Shown one piece after another: positions 12,805 to 24,141 of a DNA stretch of 64,000 bases. Every line of letters begins with the position of its first letter. The first letter of the stretch is position 1. Position numbers and translations under genes: made by a program. The stretch is taken from contig JACSYO010002062.1 of the NCBI GenBank assembly GCA_016806645.1, positions 4,631,001 to 4,695,000 of the forward strand, in the 5' to 3' direction. This DNA comes from Ophiodon elongatus. Taxonomy: Eukaryota > Chordata > Actinopteri > Perciformes > Hexagrammidae. The notes beneath the pieces were generated by a model. The model saw nothing but the letters and a program-made list of their open reading frames with translations. It had not been told where the DNA came from and made no database searches.

Positions 12805-13075
12805 TTTAACCCAAACAACAATATTTTCCAAAACCTAACCAAGTAGTTGTGTTGCCTAAACCTAACTGAGAGAAAGACCGTAGTTACGTAACGAGCTGAA
12901 ATTGACCCGTGTTGCAGGCTTTCGTAAGTAGGAAATCGCATAAAAAATGAGGAATAACTTTCCGTAAGGTGTCATGGTAGGATACGTCGTACAGGTAAAG
13001 GGGTGAATGAATACAATGCTTGTGGATGTGAAAGTCCATCGCAGTCCATCATGATGGTCCATTAATTACTGCTCA
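12805..13075 (+). repeat. family A fragment 2
   Basis: Carries aaaacctaaccaagtagttg and cctaaacctaac, then a cgtgttgcaggctttcgtaa segment that resembles 61215-61300. Fragment order differs from other family A blocks. Confidence 0.5.
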
Positions 13076-14995
13076 CTACAGTATATCTGTGTGTGTGTGT
13101 GCATGTGTTTGAGTGTGTGCTGTATAAGTTGGGTAATGGGGCGAGTGTATGAAACTTTGTACTTGCAGTTTACATCTGTATGTGTTCATCAGTGACATTC
13201 AGCCCTGCAGTCGGCAGTTTCTATGTCTCCATATAGAAATGTCACTGTTCTGAAGTGTGTCTTTATGAAGACAAATTTTCCTCCGCACGGCGTCCCCCTG
13301 TTTTGGTTGCATCATCAGACATGAAGAATTGGGCGCCAGTCAGCCCACTCTAAAGTCTACAAGAGTCAACTTTTATTTTCTCGGAGTTTAATCACTGAGG
13401 TGTAATATATACAGGAGATTTGGGCACAACTGGACTATACTGCCTCCTTTCTCCTCAAACTAAAATGTGTCAGCCAGAAGCTTTGTATGGCTCTACTGGC
13501 TCCTACTATCACGTTTTGATTTCCTTTCAGGAACAATTGAAATGAGCAAACTTTTAAGACTAAGGGGTGTGTCCATCAAACCTTATTTTATTTTTCCTGA
13601 GGCCAGCATATTTTATTTAATTCTTTGCAATGGGAGCACTGCTTGTTTACGCTATGCTACTAATGGCAGCCGTAGCACTGAGCGACTATTCTGTGCTGCA
13701 TGTTTGCCGGTCGCTGAGAGTTGAAAATGTTTTCAACGTTGGGCAAAATGCTCCGCTCAGCACTGACACTTTTTACCCGGCCGTCCAATCACAGTGTTAG
13801 AGGGGCGGGACCAATACCAAAAAGACCAACAGTCACATATGTAGGCGACAAGTGCTGAAAAACAGCAGTGGGGGAGACATTTTATATCTGTAATGTTATT
13901 ATAATAGTACAGTTTTCTCTCTCCCTATGTGCCTCAGCCTTGTACTCTACATTGTATCAGATGTTCCGTATCATAGCAACCAGATGCAACCAAAGGTGGT
14001 AAATGGCTTACACCTCGAAATGCGAGAATATTAAGGGGTATTCTCACTTAAGGTTGCCTATTATGTATGCCAACTAAATGTCTAATACATGCCAGATATG
14101 ATCAACAAAACATACATTGAGAACACCAAGGGAATTTTTCCCAACTGTCCCGACGAAAAAATGTTTTGCAAAATATTCGCAGGAAATTATTTAAGGCCTT
14201 AAAACTGAACTTCAGTCTTCACCATTCACTTATCGTCTCCTCCCAGCCTCCTGGACGTCTCTCTCATCCATCTGTTCTCCGGTTCTCTTCCACTGAAATC
14301 TGAGTCACAGCCAAAATCCATTTTCATTAAAGCTATTTTCCAATGCATTTATCCTGTCGAAAAGTCTATTCTGGTCGAATTTTCAACGAAGAGGTGCCTA
14401 AGTCAGGTCCTTTTTATCAGCCCCTTAATATGCCCAATGTTCTTTGTCTGGAGACATTTCAGAGCCATTCACAAGTAGAACCCAGTCACCTGTTTGGACG
14501 CCTGGTGGTGTTCGCCACTAAATTAGACGACCTGTCAGATGCATATTAACACACATTTTGGCTACATTCTACTTTAAACACGAGACGTTTGTCAGAGCTA
14601 CGAATGCCAGATGTACATGAAAAATGAATAGATATACTGCAGATAGATTATGTTGCACAAATTGCATTAATGTCTCCTGTCTGTCTGGCGACCTTTCTTA
14701 TCATTGTTCAGTTTTTCTCATTGTCACAGACAATCCCCCCTCCAAGTTTTTTTTTGTTCATTCATCTCTTCTGTCGGCAGTGAACAATTAAAGCCCTGCT
14801 AATGTCACATCCTTTTTAAAAAAGGAGATGGAGAGAGAGAGGGAGCGAGAGAGAGAGAGCCATGAAAGAGAAAAAAACAGTTACTGGGGACAGAAATTGG
14901 GAACTGTTCAGGAGAAGGAGAGAGATGGAGGGACGATAAAAGTTCTGGCTATCGAAAATGAAACTCAAAGATGATAAAGTAATCTGTTGGCTGGT
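13076..14995. other. no gene seen; possible old repeat at 13590-13900
   Basis: The block 13590-13900 (ccggtcgctgagagttgaaa, ccgtccaatcacagtgttag, aggggcgggaccaataccaa) reads like a fish dispersed repeat I partly recall, but has no second copy here. A GA tract lies at 14831-14859. Confidence 0.4.
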
Positions 14996-15001
14996 TCAGC
15001 G

Positions 15002-15023
15002 CACACACACACACACACACACA
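15002..15023. repeat. (CA)11 microsatellite
   Basis: Pure CA run after a gagaga tract at 14831-14859. Confidence 0.95.
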
Positions 15024-15235
15024 TGCACTCATAAAGACAGATGGACGGACGCAGAGATAAAGGTGCTGCTATCTGAAATGTAATAAAACTGAAGCAAATG
15101 AGTCTATTCTGGGCATCAGGCTGAAGGCCATGGTGGCAGTAATAGCAGCTGCGGTGGTATAAGCCTGAGAGGAGCGATAATGACTTCGTAGTCATAATCT
15201 CTCCCAGCTCAAACAGATAAGGACCCCGCGTTGGA

Positions 15236-15402
15236 ACGCTCAAAGTGTAATCTCGCACCTAGACGTGTTATCTCTGATGTGGGAGGTTGCCGGTTCGAGT
15301 CCCCGAGCTGATGCAGTCCGGGTGTGAGCGCTGGATGGGGAAACACGTTCTCCTCCATCATTAACTGTTGTCCGAGCAACCTTGACTCGTAATCCCTTAA
15401 AA
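15236..15402 (+). mobile_element. degenerate tRNA-derived SINE-like remnant
   Basis: A perfect Pol III B box, GGTTCGAGTCC, lies at 15291-15301, preceded by ctgatgtgggaggttgcc as in fish tRNA-derived SINEs. The downstream body resembles the conserved SINE segment in which a glutamate-tRNA-unlike stretch ends near a gagcaag motif; here it reads gagcaac at about 15374. No clear A box is visible 30-45 nt upstream, so this is not a functional tRNA gene and probably not a competent SINE. Confidence 0.55.
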
Positions 15403-16598
15403 TCAGCCAAAAAAATACATCTCGTCCATGTGGAGAAAGCTGACAAATTACTAAAAGCCAGTTTAGTAATTCATAGCACAGAAGACATGCACGGACGTCT
15501 TGGTTGATCCACTCTCTGATTAACGTCCCTGCAGTAATTTTTAAGTGGAGCCGAGCAAGAGTGTACAGTATACTGTTCCTCCAGTGGAGACTGTAATCAA
15601 AAGGAGACATTTACCATGAAAGAGGTGGAAATTACATTTTATCGATTCAAAGAAGTTCAGTCTGTTTAGTTTAAGCTGAGCTGACGAGAATGTCATCAGT
15701 CAGTGACGGGTCAGACATTTTTTTTTATCCTCTACAACTTAGATCATAATAAAAACAACAATAGGTCATTCATTTTGAAATAGTGACAAACTGAAAAGGT
15801 ATACACTGAAGCCTTAGCTTATTACAACTACCCCTTGTACGTCCATTATTTGGTACAATTCACTTAAAGTATATTTATTCAGAAAATGAAAGAAACTAAT
15901 TAAAATAAATTTATGTTAGATACTCAAAAGTCCCCAAAAAAATACACGAGAGTTCATACTTCCGTTTTATATTTGCTATTCATCTTATGATTTTGAAATT
16001 TAATAAATATGTTTGAATTTCCTTGACCAAAATATCAAACAAATGAACTCCTTGACTGTTATACATTTTTGTTTTTTTATTTGTTCTAATCTTTGTGTTT
16101 TTAAAGATGCAAATCATTAGTCATCAATAGCTCTGGAGGTGTTGATCTTATATCAAAGTATAACTTGGACATGAAGATGGCATTAGATAAAAAGTCTAAT
16201 AACAGTGAATGTTTGTACAAACATGTCATGGCCGCTAGAGCTCCGCCCCCTATTGGGCTATAAAAACAATGGCACCATAGCTGTGTTGGAGATGCTCTCT
16301 TCTGCTTTTGGAAATGCTGATCAGCTTGTCGGGATGTAACCTTCTCTAGCAAAGGCCGGTCAAACATCTCTCCACAAGTCGGCCATGTTGGCTGTGGTTG
16401 TAAAGATCTGATCAGCGAGGAGGATGAACAATGTACAGATAAGATTCAAAGGAGCCGGATCTGAGAGCTACATGACTGTTAAACATCCATCAATCTTTAA
16501 ATGATGTTACTTTAACAATAACAGAGAAGAGACGGACATGGCAAGACACTCACTTTGCACCATAATTACAAAAAATATGTTAGTGGAATGGGGTTCAT

Positions 16599-16599
<1 letters not shown>
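15403..16599. other. no gene seen
   Basis: AT-rich. A GC-richer patch at 16225-16380 has an 88-codon minus frame (16101-16367) with no recognisable domain. Confidence 0.5.
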
Positions 16600-16632
<33 letters not shown>

Positions 16633-16659
16633 CTCACTGTGTGTGTGTGTGTGTGTGTG
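16600..16659. repeat. head-to-head (CA)n and (GT)n arrays
   Basis: (CA)15-16 at 16600-16631, six to eight spacer bases (tctcact), then (GT)11 at 16638-16659. The two arrays are reverse complements and can pair as a hairpin. Confidence 0.9.
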
Positions 16660-16739
16660 AGTGTGCTTGATCTTTGATGTAATCCTTTTTGCCAGGGAAG
16701 CTTGGGGGACAAAATATTTTGAATTTTGGAGGACTTCGG

Positions 16740-16742
<3 letters not shown>

Positions 16743-16772
<30 letters not shown>
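16743..16772. repeat. (CA)15 microsatellite
   Basis: Uninterrupted array about 85 bp right of the CA/GT pair; yields Thr-His and Cys-Val shadow frames. Confidence 0.95.
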
Positions 16773-16773
<1 letters not shown>

Positions 16774-16926
16774 GTGATTCAAGCTGCTCATTATAACTGG
16801 CTGCAAATGGTGATCAAACTTTGTGAATGCTGTGCTGACTTCAGTCACAGTCTCTGCACACACACACACACGATATCTCTGCATCTGCAAGGTCATGATG
16901 GTCATCACAATAATGCCATCTTTGTC

Positions 16927-16929
<3 letters not shown>

Positions 16930-16990
<61 letters not shown>
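16930..16990. repeat. (TG)30 microsatellite
   Basis: 61 bp of uninterrupted TG. A short CA run also lies at 16857-16871. Confidence 0.97.
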
Positions 16991-16991
<1 letters not shown>

Positions 16992-18370
16992 AGTGCTCAT
17001 GCTTGCCCTTGAACGTTCTGCCACATTGTGTTTCTGATGTTATCTCCACTTGAAAAGAAAGAAAAAAAGAAACACGTATTCTTAAAAAGGCCTAATTAAA
17101 ATGAGATTACAACCATTTATCCCACAACTCTTTCTTTTGTCTCTCTCTGTCTTCCATCCTTATTTTCATCAGATAGTGGGGTTATTTTTACAACACCGGA
17201 CAGAGCTTTTGATCAGTCCATTCTGCCAAGGTTTTTCAGCAGGATCAAGATCTCAGTCAGCTGCGTGCATCTGATTTTTAGCTTTCCCGGATTTTTTACT
17301 CAGCTCTTGATAATGTGATAGGTTTCCTGGAGCCATTTTATTAACAGATGCATACATGAATATTTAAATATAAAAAATGTATATTTATTCCATTTCTCTT
17401 TAAAAAAAGAAAGCACACTGGGTCACATTTTGTACTTCAAAAACTCACACAATTTATTTTGAAGTGTTTTATTTTGTTGGCAAAGTTGAGAATTCCATCT
17501 TGTATTTTTATTTTATAGATTTACTTGAACCAACTTTCGTTTTTAATGTAAAGCAACATTTAATCAAGTGTTCCCCTTCCACTCATTCAACTTCCTTATC
17601 TTACTCATCTTACATCATTACCTGCACTTCCTGTTGTTGAAAAAAAAGCTTTCAAACTGACATCACGTCTTTAAATACTACGGACAGGGATTTGAAGAAA
17701 AAAAAAAATCGCAAAATACAAAGTGCCTCCACTGAAAACAAGCAAAGTATGTTTGAAGGCTACAAACTTTACTGATGTGACATTTCAAACTGTAATTTAC
17801 CTAAAGAGATTTCAAACTATCTTTTTCTGCGTCCATTCAAGGACTCCAAAGTGTGAAATCCTCCAGAAGCGGTGAAGGCCTTGGTGTGCAGTGAATGCTA
17901 TTGAAATGTAATAAATACTGTTCTTTTTATATTTCTGACCATTCCACCATCCTTGGGTTAAGTCATTTTGCCAATGACCCGTGTAGAATAAGAAGGTAAT
18001 ATGGGTCCAGAGTGTGTGAACGAGGGACACATTTATCATCCGCTCCCTTTGTCTCTCTCGCTCTCTCTTCCTTAATATTTCAAGGATTCTGCCTCTCTCT
18101 CTCTCTGTCGCCTCGTAGCCTCGCCGGCATCCAAGGTCTTCACAAAATTAAGTGGTCTGCGGTGATATTATTAAAAGGTTCATACATATATTATTTTTTA
18201 CTATCCAGTCAAGAATCTGTTCTATTTGACATCACTTCAGCGTGAACCAATTATGAATGTATTAGTCGAGTCCGTCTTGAATGTACAATTTAGTAAGTGG
18301 AATATAAATTGGTTTTATTGCACTCTTGGCGTCACAGTTCATAGGTGTGAATACTGTGAGAATATGTACA
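16991..18370. other. no gene seen
   Basis: AT-rich with several A/T runs. The minus frame 17812-18039 has no splice sites or codon bias. A short TC run lies at 18052-18070. Confidence 0.55.
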
Positions 18371-18515
18371 TTAGGACTGCAACTAATTATTAGGATTTTT
18401 GTATTATCGATAAAAGGCTTGGGTGGGTAATCTTCTTTAAAAAAACATTATTGATAGTTTTGTTGAAGTTCTTATTACAGTCTGACAGCAATCAATGATT
18501 CAATTGTTCTGACGA
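18371..18515 (+). mobile_element. family D MITE-like fragment (partial)
   Basis: Starts ttaggactgcaactaattat with attatcgata and related AT-rich motifs. This matches the left end of a common fish interspersed repeat with tagggctgcaac termini. Only the left part seems to be present. Confidence 0.45.
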
Positions 18516-19964
18516 AAAAAAAGAAAGACAAAATCTGTAATAAGCCCGTCCACTCATTTCATTCGGCCCACAAGCTGCTTGTTTGACAGCTGTGAGTACT
18601 AACAATAGACATTTTGTCTTACAATGTGTAGACGTTCATATTGGTAATTTTGGGGCAGGGGCTTTGGAGGGAGGCCTGAACGGACAGGCTATCAGTGTTG
18701 AAATCAAAATGAAGGAACGGTTTGACTATGGGTGTGGTCTGAGCAAGGGCGCCGGAAGTAGGGAGGTAGGAAGTTGACACCCATGGTCCAATTTGACGTC
18801 GCTGTTGCTGTGAGCCCATCACAAGACGGTCACTAGCACAGAAAAAGAATGAGACTTTCCCATTTAAATCAACATAGCAGGATGGTCGGAGCGGCGGCCA
18901 TTTTTATCTTTGCCAAAGAAGCGTAACAGTTGTTGTGGGCTAAATCAGTCTATATCTATAACAAATGCAAAAGAGCTAAGAATCGTTTTTATTCGTCAAA
19001 TGATGACGGCAAACAGTTCCATGTCCATTCTACACTGATTCTATTTCTATGGTCTCTAGTCTGTACTGTATTTTATTTTTCACCTGGTGCTCTTTGCTTA
19101 TGCAAATTAACGACGTTAGAATGTGAGTCAGTGTGTTTTAGAGGGATCAGACCTACGCATGAAAGGCTGCAATTGCCGGCACATTTATGTTATTAATAGC
19201 TATTTTCACAAAATTGACCATCCAAGACATGCACACAGGTCATATTGGAATAAATATAACACCATTATATGTATATAATTACAGGTTGGAAAGGGCAAAA
19301 ATTGCTATCATTATGTCTGCGTAGGCACAGAGTGTGACATTTGTGAATACTAAAAAGAGATGAAAATGAGTGCAACTCAAAAGAGAGAGAAGTGTGAGCA
19401 GATGCAATCATTTCTCAGAGACGTGGTTTGTTTGGACAGCACATGTTGTAATGCCACGTCATTGTCCGTGTCAGCCGTGTCGTTCCTACTGTCCACGTGT
19501 ATATGACGATTGTAATTAAGTTTTATGGGTTATGTCTTTGCTGTTTTGGAGACGTCATTTCGAAAATAGTAGACGGTGAAGTTCACTTCTTCTAATTCCT
19601 CTGAAAGGGAAAACGTGTTGCATAGAATGAGTGTGAGGCTGAGGTGGAAAGACAAGCAAATGGAGCAAGATTAAATGAAGCATTACACCATAAGCAGCAA
19701 GTTCTTAGTCATTATGGTTTTTACTTTTTACACTAATCTGGATCAGCACACGTACAGGAGCAGACGTTTAGCTGCTGAGCTACCGTTATTGCCCGAGATT
19801 ACAGTCCATTACCGCCTTCTTTCACTGATGCGCATTTGATTGTGTCCCACATACTGAAAAAAACTAAAACGTATCCCGTCATCGGGAGATTAAAAGTAGA
19901 CATGGATGTGATCAGTGTTGAAGAAGATGAACATGTGCTGACGAAACATCTGAAATGGATTATG
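18516..19964. other. no gene seen
   Basis: Mixed composition with no recognised repeat. The 18583-18822 frames on both strands are unremarkable. Confidence 0.55.
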
Positions 19965-20330
19965 TCAACCCGGTCTCACTCCCAATTTGTCAAATTCTCA
20001 TGCATGGTCTGTGTCTGATACAAAGGTGAACTAACTCCAATATGAACTCCCAGCGTAATTATGAGACGCACACAGCAATTGATGAGTTGGTCCATAAAAT
20101 GACTCCAGTACGTGACAAATAAATCATCATTGACTTCTCATTTTACACGGGGAACGAGCAGCGGGTCGCTGTTTGTTGGACCCATCCAACTCCCCTGTCG
20201 CCCCAGTCCGGTGTGTCATTTAGCGGCCTTTATACTTCCTCGTCATCATGTGGATAACATACAAAATGATTGCGTGGGATATCTGCGAATTACGGCACCA
20301 TCCTTTTCAGTTTTGTAGCTTTTGCTACGT
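19965..20330 (-). repeat. family A fragment 3
   Basis: Contains gtgacaaataaatcatcatt and gacttctcattttacacggg, matching 50099-50145, then a gacccatccaactcccctg stretch like that at 36312-36345. The orientation given is relative to fragment 1. A 60-codon frame ending inside it is spurious. Confidence 0.55.
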
Positions 20331-21734
20331 ATTCTGGATGAGACCTGCCTGCCGTAGTTATTAAGAGCCCGTGCTTCTTTGTCACAGTGTCACATGCAGT
20401 CTGCATCAAGGGCGAGCTTTACTGGGTGGCTGTGGCTCCCTGGTGCCAGACATGAGCAATCGACATGAAGAGGGAGCTATGGATCGATTGTGCTGTGTGT
20501 AACAGAGAGGTGGGACGTGACGCTCTCACTAAACTGACAATTTAGAGTCACAAATCTGTATGCCAGGGTGTTGCAAAAGCGCTAGCTCACGACCTGAGTC
20601 AAATTCAAGCAGAAGAACGTTTATGCATTCTTAAATTTCAATCAGTAAAATGTTCCTGAATACTGAGTAGTCTTTTGGATGTCGCACGGGAGATAAAAGT
20701 TACACAGAGCAGGAAAGCTTCCTGTCGAACGAGCGTCGATGAGTTATTCGCAAGCCGTAAATCAAACTACATGCTTTAACCTGAGAGATAAAAAAATAAT
20801 TAATATATATATATTATATCTAAATGCACTCTTTATGTAATTTTTAAAGAGGAGGATGGTGAGATGATTATAAAGCCACCTCTACATTTGCCACTACACC
20901 CCTGCACTGCATGCTCAATGTTGTCCTCTGTCCGCCAACACAGTGATTTTTTTTTGTTGGTTTATTGTTGTTAATACTGTTACATGAGCACCGCTTTTCT
21001 TTAAGGGCAACGCAAGAGAACGAGAAAGAGAGAGCTCAACAACCTGGCAGAGAAACGGTCCTTCTCCTCCTGCTAATTAGCATTTCTCCAGCTCTCAGAG
21101 TTTGGCTGAAAATGCCTCCTGAATAATTTGAGGTAATTCAACGGTAACACTTTTCTAAATGTGTTAAATGTATCAGTTACCGTTGAATTGGATTGCATGT
21201 TTATAATGTTTATATAATTACAGAAAATGTTCAATGGCATATACTGTAGAATAAATGGGCAAATGAACAACTCCAAGCGAAGTAGAGCGAATACATTTTA
21301 GTTTCCACGTTCATTCTTGACCTTGTGATCAGCTGACCAAACTGCCTCACCTCAACGTCCATTTAGCTTTTGGTCATTTAAAATGAACTTCATCAGTAGC
21401 TTTAGGGACTTTTTTTTTACCATTTTCATATTCACTCTTCATGTTGGAAACAGATGTTGACATTCCAGCATGGCCAACATACAACCAACACGGACAAAGA
21501 GAAATAAATGCAAATGTTACGACCAAAATCAGAATATACATTCTCCATCAAAAGAGGACTATCTATGACTTTACCAAAACATCACGCTCGGTTGAAAAAA
21601 GAAATACGACTAGTTCAATACTCAATTTATTGGCTCGATTGACTGCAGGTTTACTGGTCGGTGACTGGTTTACTAACGTGCCACTATACTGTCTCTTAAA
21701 AATTATGTTGCCAGTCATTGAAACTGCGTTGTGA
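20331..21734. other. no gene seen
   Basis: Contains (AT)n at 20803-20822. The 97-codon plus frame at 21441-21734 shows no domain or bias. Confidence 0.5.
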
Positions 21735-22160
21735 ATAACGTTTCATGGGTACTTTGTTGTGGATTACATTTGCTTTTGACATTTCACTTCGCTTTGGGAG
21801 GAGGTCAGGGTGGAGGGTGGGTCTAAAAACACGGGGCGTTCACTCACGAGACTGCTGTTTATGTACCATGTGAAGCAAGTAGTTTAGTTTCCTGAACCTA
21901 ACCATATGCATTTTTTTTTTTTATTATTATTTCGTAGTCATTTTAGGCCAAACCGTGAGGTTTTATACCAAAGCTAACTAAGTGGTTTTGTTACATTTTC
22001 TTTCTTCTTTTTTTAACATTTACCACTTGTTTCAAATTGTTTCAAACTGTTTCAAACATTAACCATTATCTATAAGAAAATGTATTTCCCTCAAAACACA
22101 ATTAAGAGTGCATTTCAGTTGTATTGGAACACAAGTTAGCAGGAGACATTGTGTCACTAT
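21735..22160 (+). repeat. family A fragment 4
   Basis: Contains ggccaaaccgtgaggtttta, aactaagtggttttgttaca and aattaagagtgcatttcagt, in the same order as at 52555-52765. Three short ttgtttcaaa units occur at 22030-22055. Confidence 0.6.
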
Positions 22161-22458
22161 AGTAACTGCTGCTTATCCGATCAGATCTATTGACTTACCG
22201 ACAGCCCGGCGAGATGAAAGATAACCAGTTGTGTTGGTGGGAGACTAATTACTCATTTACTTTCTTAATAGGCGACTAGCCGGCTGCCTGATTCACTAAC
22301 CATGTGATTAATTAGAAAGACCGACTGACTGGCAGTTGGGCTCATCTGTCAGCTGATTGGCTGCCCGAGCGGCGGACTTTTAACGGATTCAGCTATCTGA
22401 AAAAGGTATGTGATGGACGACCCTGCTTCCTCGCGGTCTGACTGATGAACCTTCTCAC

Positions 22459-22613
22459 CTTCCGGCGTGTCAGTCAGGATAAGTGGCTTATTTATGTATT
22501 TACTGCGTCCTGTGGGGAGCCATGTTCCACGAGCCTCTAATGGAAAGAGGCCCGAGGCAAACACGTTAGCAACAATATCCACAATCCAGCTGTAATACTC
22601 TTCAAGCGCACTG
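22459..22613 (-). CDS. weak candidate internal exon, unrecognised
   Basis: The minus strand has an acceptor-like catgtctcatttcag, 155 open nt, and a good donor GGAAG|gtgaga. The frame (1 + 51 codons + 1) starts SALEEYYSWIVDI and ends LILTDTPE. Third-position G+C is about 47%, slightly above background. There is no recognised homology and no neighbouring exon in a compatible phase was found. It lies between a family A repeat fragment and a CA array. I treat it as a possible pseudo-exon. Confidence 0.17.
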
Positions 22614-22645
22614 CTGAAATGAGACATGTGTGGCGTAATCCCCAG

Positions 22646-22653
22646 AACACACA

Positions 22654-22707
<54 letters not shown>
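22646..22707. repeat. (CA)n microsatellite, about 62 bp
   Basis: One ag interruption near 22653, otherwise pure CA. Confidence 0.96.
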
Positions 22708-22711
<4 letters not shown>

Positions 22712-22860
22712 AACAATATATGCACACCCACACCATCGCTCTCTTAAAACACCTCTCCCTCACATTCTTTCTTAAAGACACTCCCTCTCCCGTGCCTTTC
22801 TCTCTCGCTCATGCTCATCATCCGCCTCCACTCTCCCTCCACCTCCTTAAAGAGTGGCCA

Positions 22861-22985
22861 GTGTGGTACGCCACGGTAATTAAAGTCTGCAGTGATTGGA
22901 AATATATCCGCGCGCCATATCATTTTAATGCCAGGGCTCTAATATGCCAAGATACTGGCTGTAATTGGATTTTGATTGGTTACTA
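22861..22985. promoter_or_regulatory. candidate conserved noncoding element
   Basis: Repeat-free stretch with homeodomain-like taatta, ctaatatg and attgg-rich motifs (ggtaattaaag, tgtaattggattttgattgg), unlike the simple sequence on both sides. Conservation cannot be tested here. Confidence 0.2.
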
Positions 22986-23055
22986 ATGAAGATGCACTTC
23001 CTGGGAGACAGACGAGACAAGTCATCTGTTTTACCCTAGCCTCTCAGAGTGTGTG

Positions 23056-23063
<8 letters not shown>

Positions 23064-23090
<27 letters not shown>

Positions 23091-23198
23091 GTGTGCAGAC
23101 ATACGCACATGGTTATGAAAGCTCACACTCTCATGCAGAGCAGTGCAGACATCCACATCCGCAAACACAGTCATGAAAAAACACACACACACACACAC
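23064..23198. repeat. two CA arrays with CA-biased spacer
   Basis: (CA)13-14 at 23064-23090 and (CA)9 at 23181-23198. The L2 LINE tail starts about 45 bp further right. Confidence 0.93.
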
Positions 23199-23242
23199 TC
23201 ACACATGCTCACATATACTAGCTTACATGATCTCTGCATTTA

Positions 23243-23814
23243 CTTCTTTACACTGGCTTCCTGTCCAACAAAGAATTGACTTTAAAATCCTGCTGTTGGT
23301 TTATAAACACTGAATGGTTTAGGGCCTAAATACATGTCTGATCTGCTGCTACTTTATGAACCGTCCCGACCCCTGAGGTCATCTGGGACTGGTCTACTTT
23401 CTGTTCCAAGAGTCAGAACTAAACATGGAGAAGCAGCGTTCAGTTTTTCTGCTCCACATATCTGGAACAAAGTCCCTGAAAGCTGCAGGTCTGCTGAGAC
23501 CCTAAACTCCTTTAAATCCAGATTGGAGACTTTTCTGTTTGCTGTTGCCTTTAATTTGAACCAGATTCAAGGATCTTAATCAATTTCTGCATTTCACTAC
23601 TGTGTTTTATTTCTTAATTAAGCTGCACTGCAACTTTTATTTTAGTTTTAGTTTTTAATGTTTTACTGACTGTTTTTAATGTTTAAATGAATGTTCTTAA
23701 TTGTTTTTAGATCTTCTTTTCTTTTGCATTATGCTTAATGGTTTTATATAAAGCACTTTGAATTGCCTTGTTGTTGAAATGTGCTATACAAATAAACTGG
23801 CCTTGGCTTGCCTT
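23243..23814 (+). mobile_element. L2-type LINE 3' end, truncated and frameshifted
   Basis: The frame reads HWLPVQQRIDFKILLLVYK, then is interrupted near 23308 where one base appears to be missing, and resumes from 23334 as MSDLLLLYEPSRPLRSSGTG to about KSRLETFLFAV near 23546. This is the conserved C-terminal end of fish L2/Maui-like LINE polyproteins. A T-rich 3' UTR follows and ends in gtgctatacaaataaac plus ccttggcttgccttc, matching the short pentamer tail of fish L2 elements. The 5' end runs into CA-rich simple sequence and I could not define a target duplication. It is non-autonomous and dead. Class assignment is from recalled family features. Confidence 0.8.
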
Positions 23815-24033
23815 CATAACACTGCTAATGGTTTTTACTGTTATTTCTTTATTATTTTTTTTACTGTCAGTCCATGTCGTCCTTCAATGGTAAAAAAGAA
23901 TAATATTAACCGGGCCGCAGCGTATACATATCGATTTAGTGTGTGACAAAGCAGTGAACGTGTAGGGAACTAACAAAGTAAGCATTTCAAAATAAAAGTC
24001 CTCCTGGTTGACTGAAACCGATTTTCTGTGGTT

Positions 24034-24141
24034 CCATCTACCCACCCATCCATCCATTCATCCACCCATTCATCCATCCACCCACCCATCTATCCATCCA
24101 CCCACCTATCCATACATCCACCCGCCCATCCATCCATCCAT
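24034..24141. repeat. degenerate (CCAT)n array
   Basis: About 108 bp of catc/ccac/ccat tetramers with substitutions; gives a His-Pro-Ser-Ile shadow frame. Confidence 0.95.

Noticed and set aside
16507..17053. Long Cys-Val and Thr-His frames on both strands around the CA/GT arrays, and similar frames at 8.6, 12.4, 22.6, 28.8, 48.5, 50.5, 54.8 and 60.0 kb
   Set aside because: They are translations of dinucleotide repeats, open in several frames at once because CA/GT repeats contain no stop codons.
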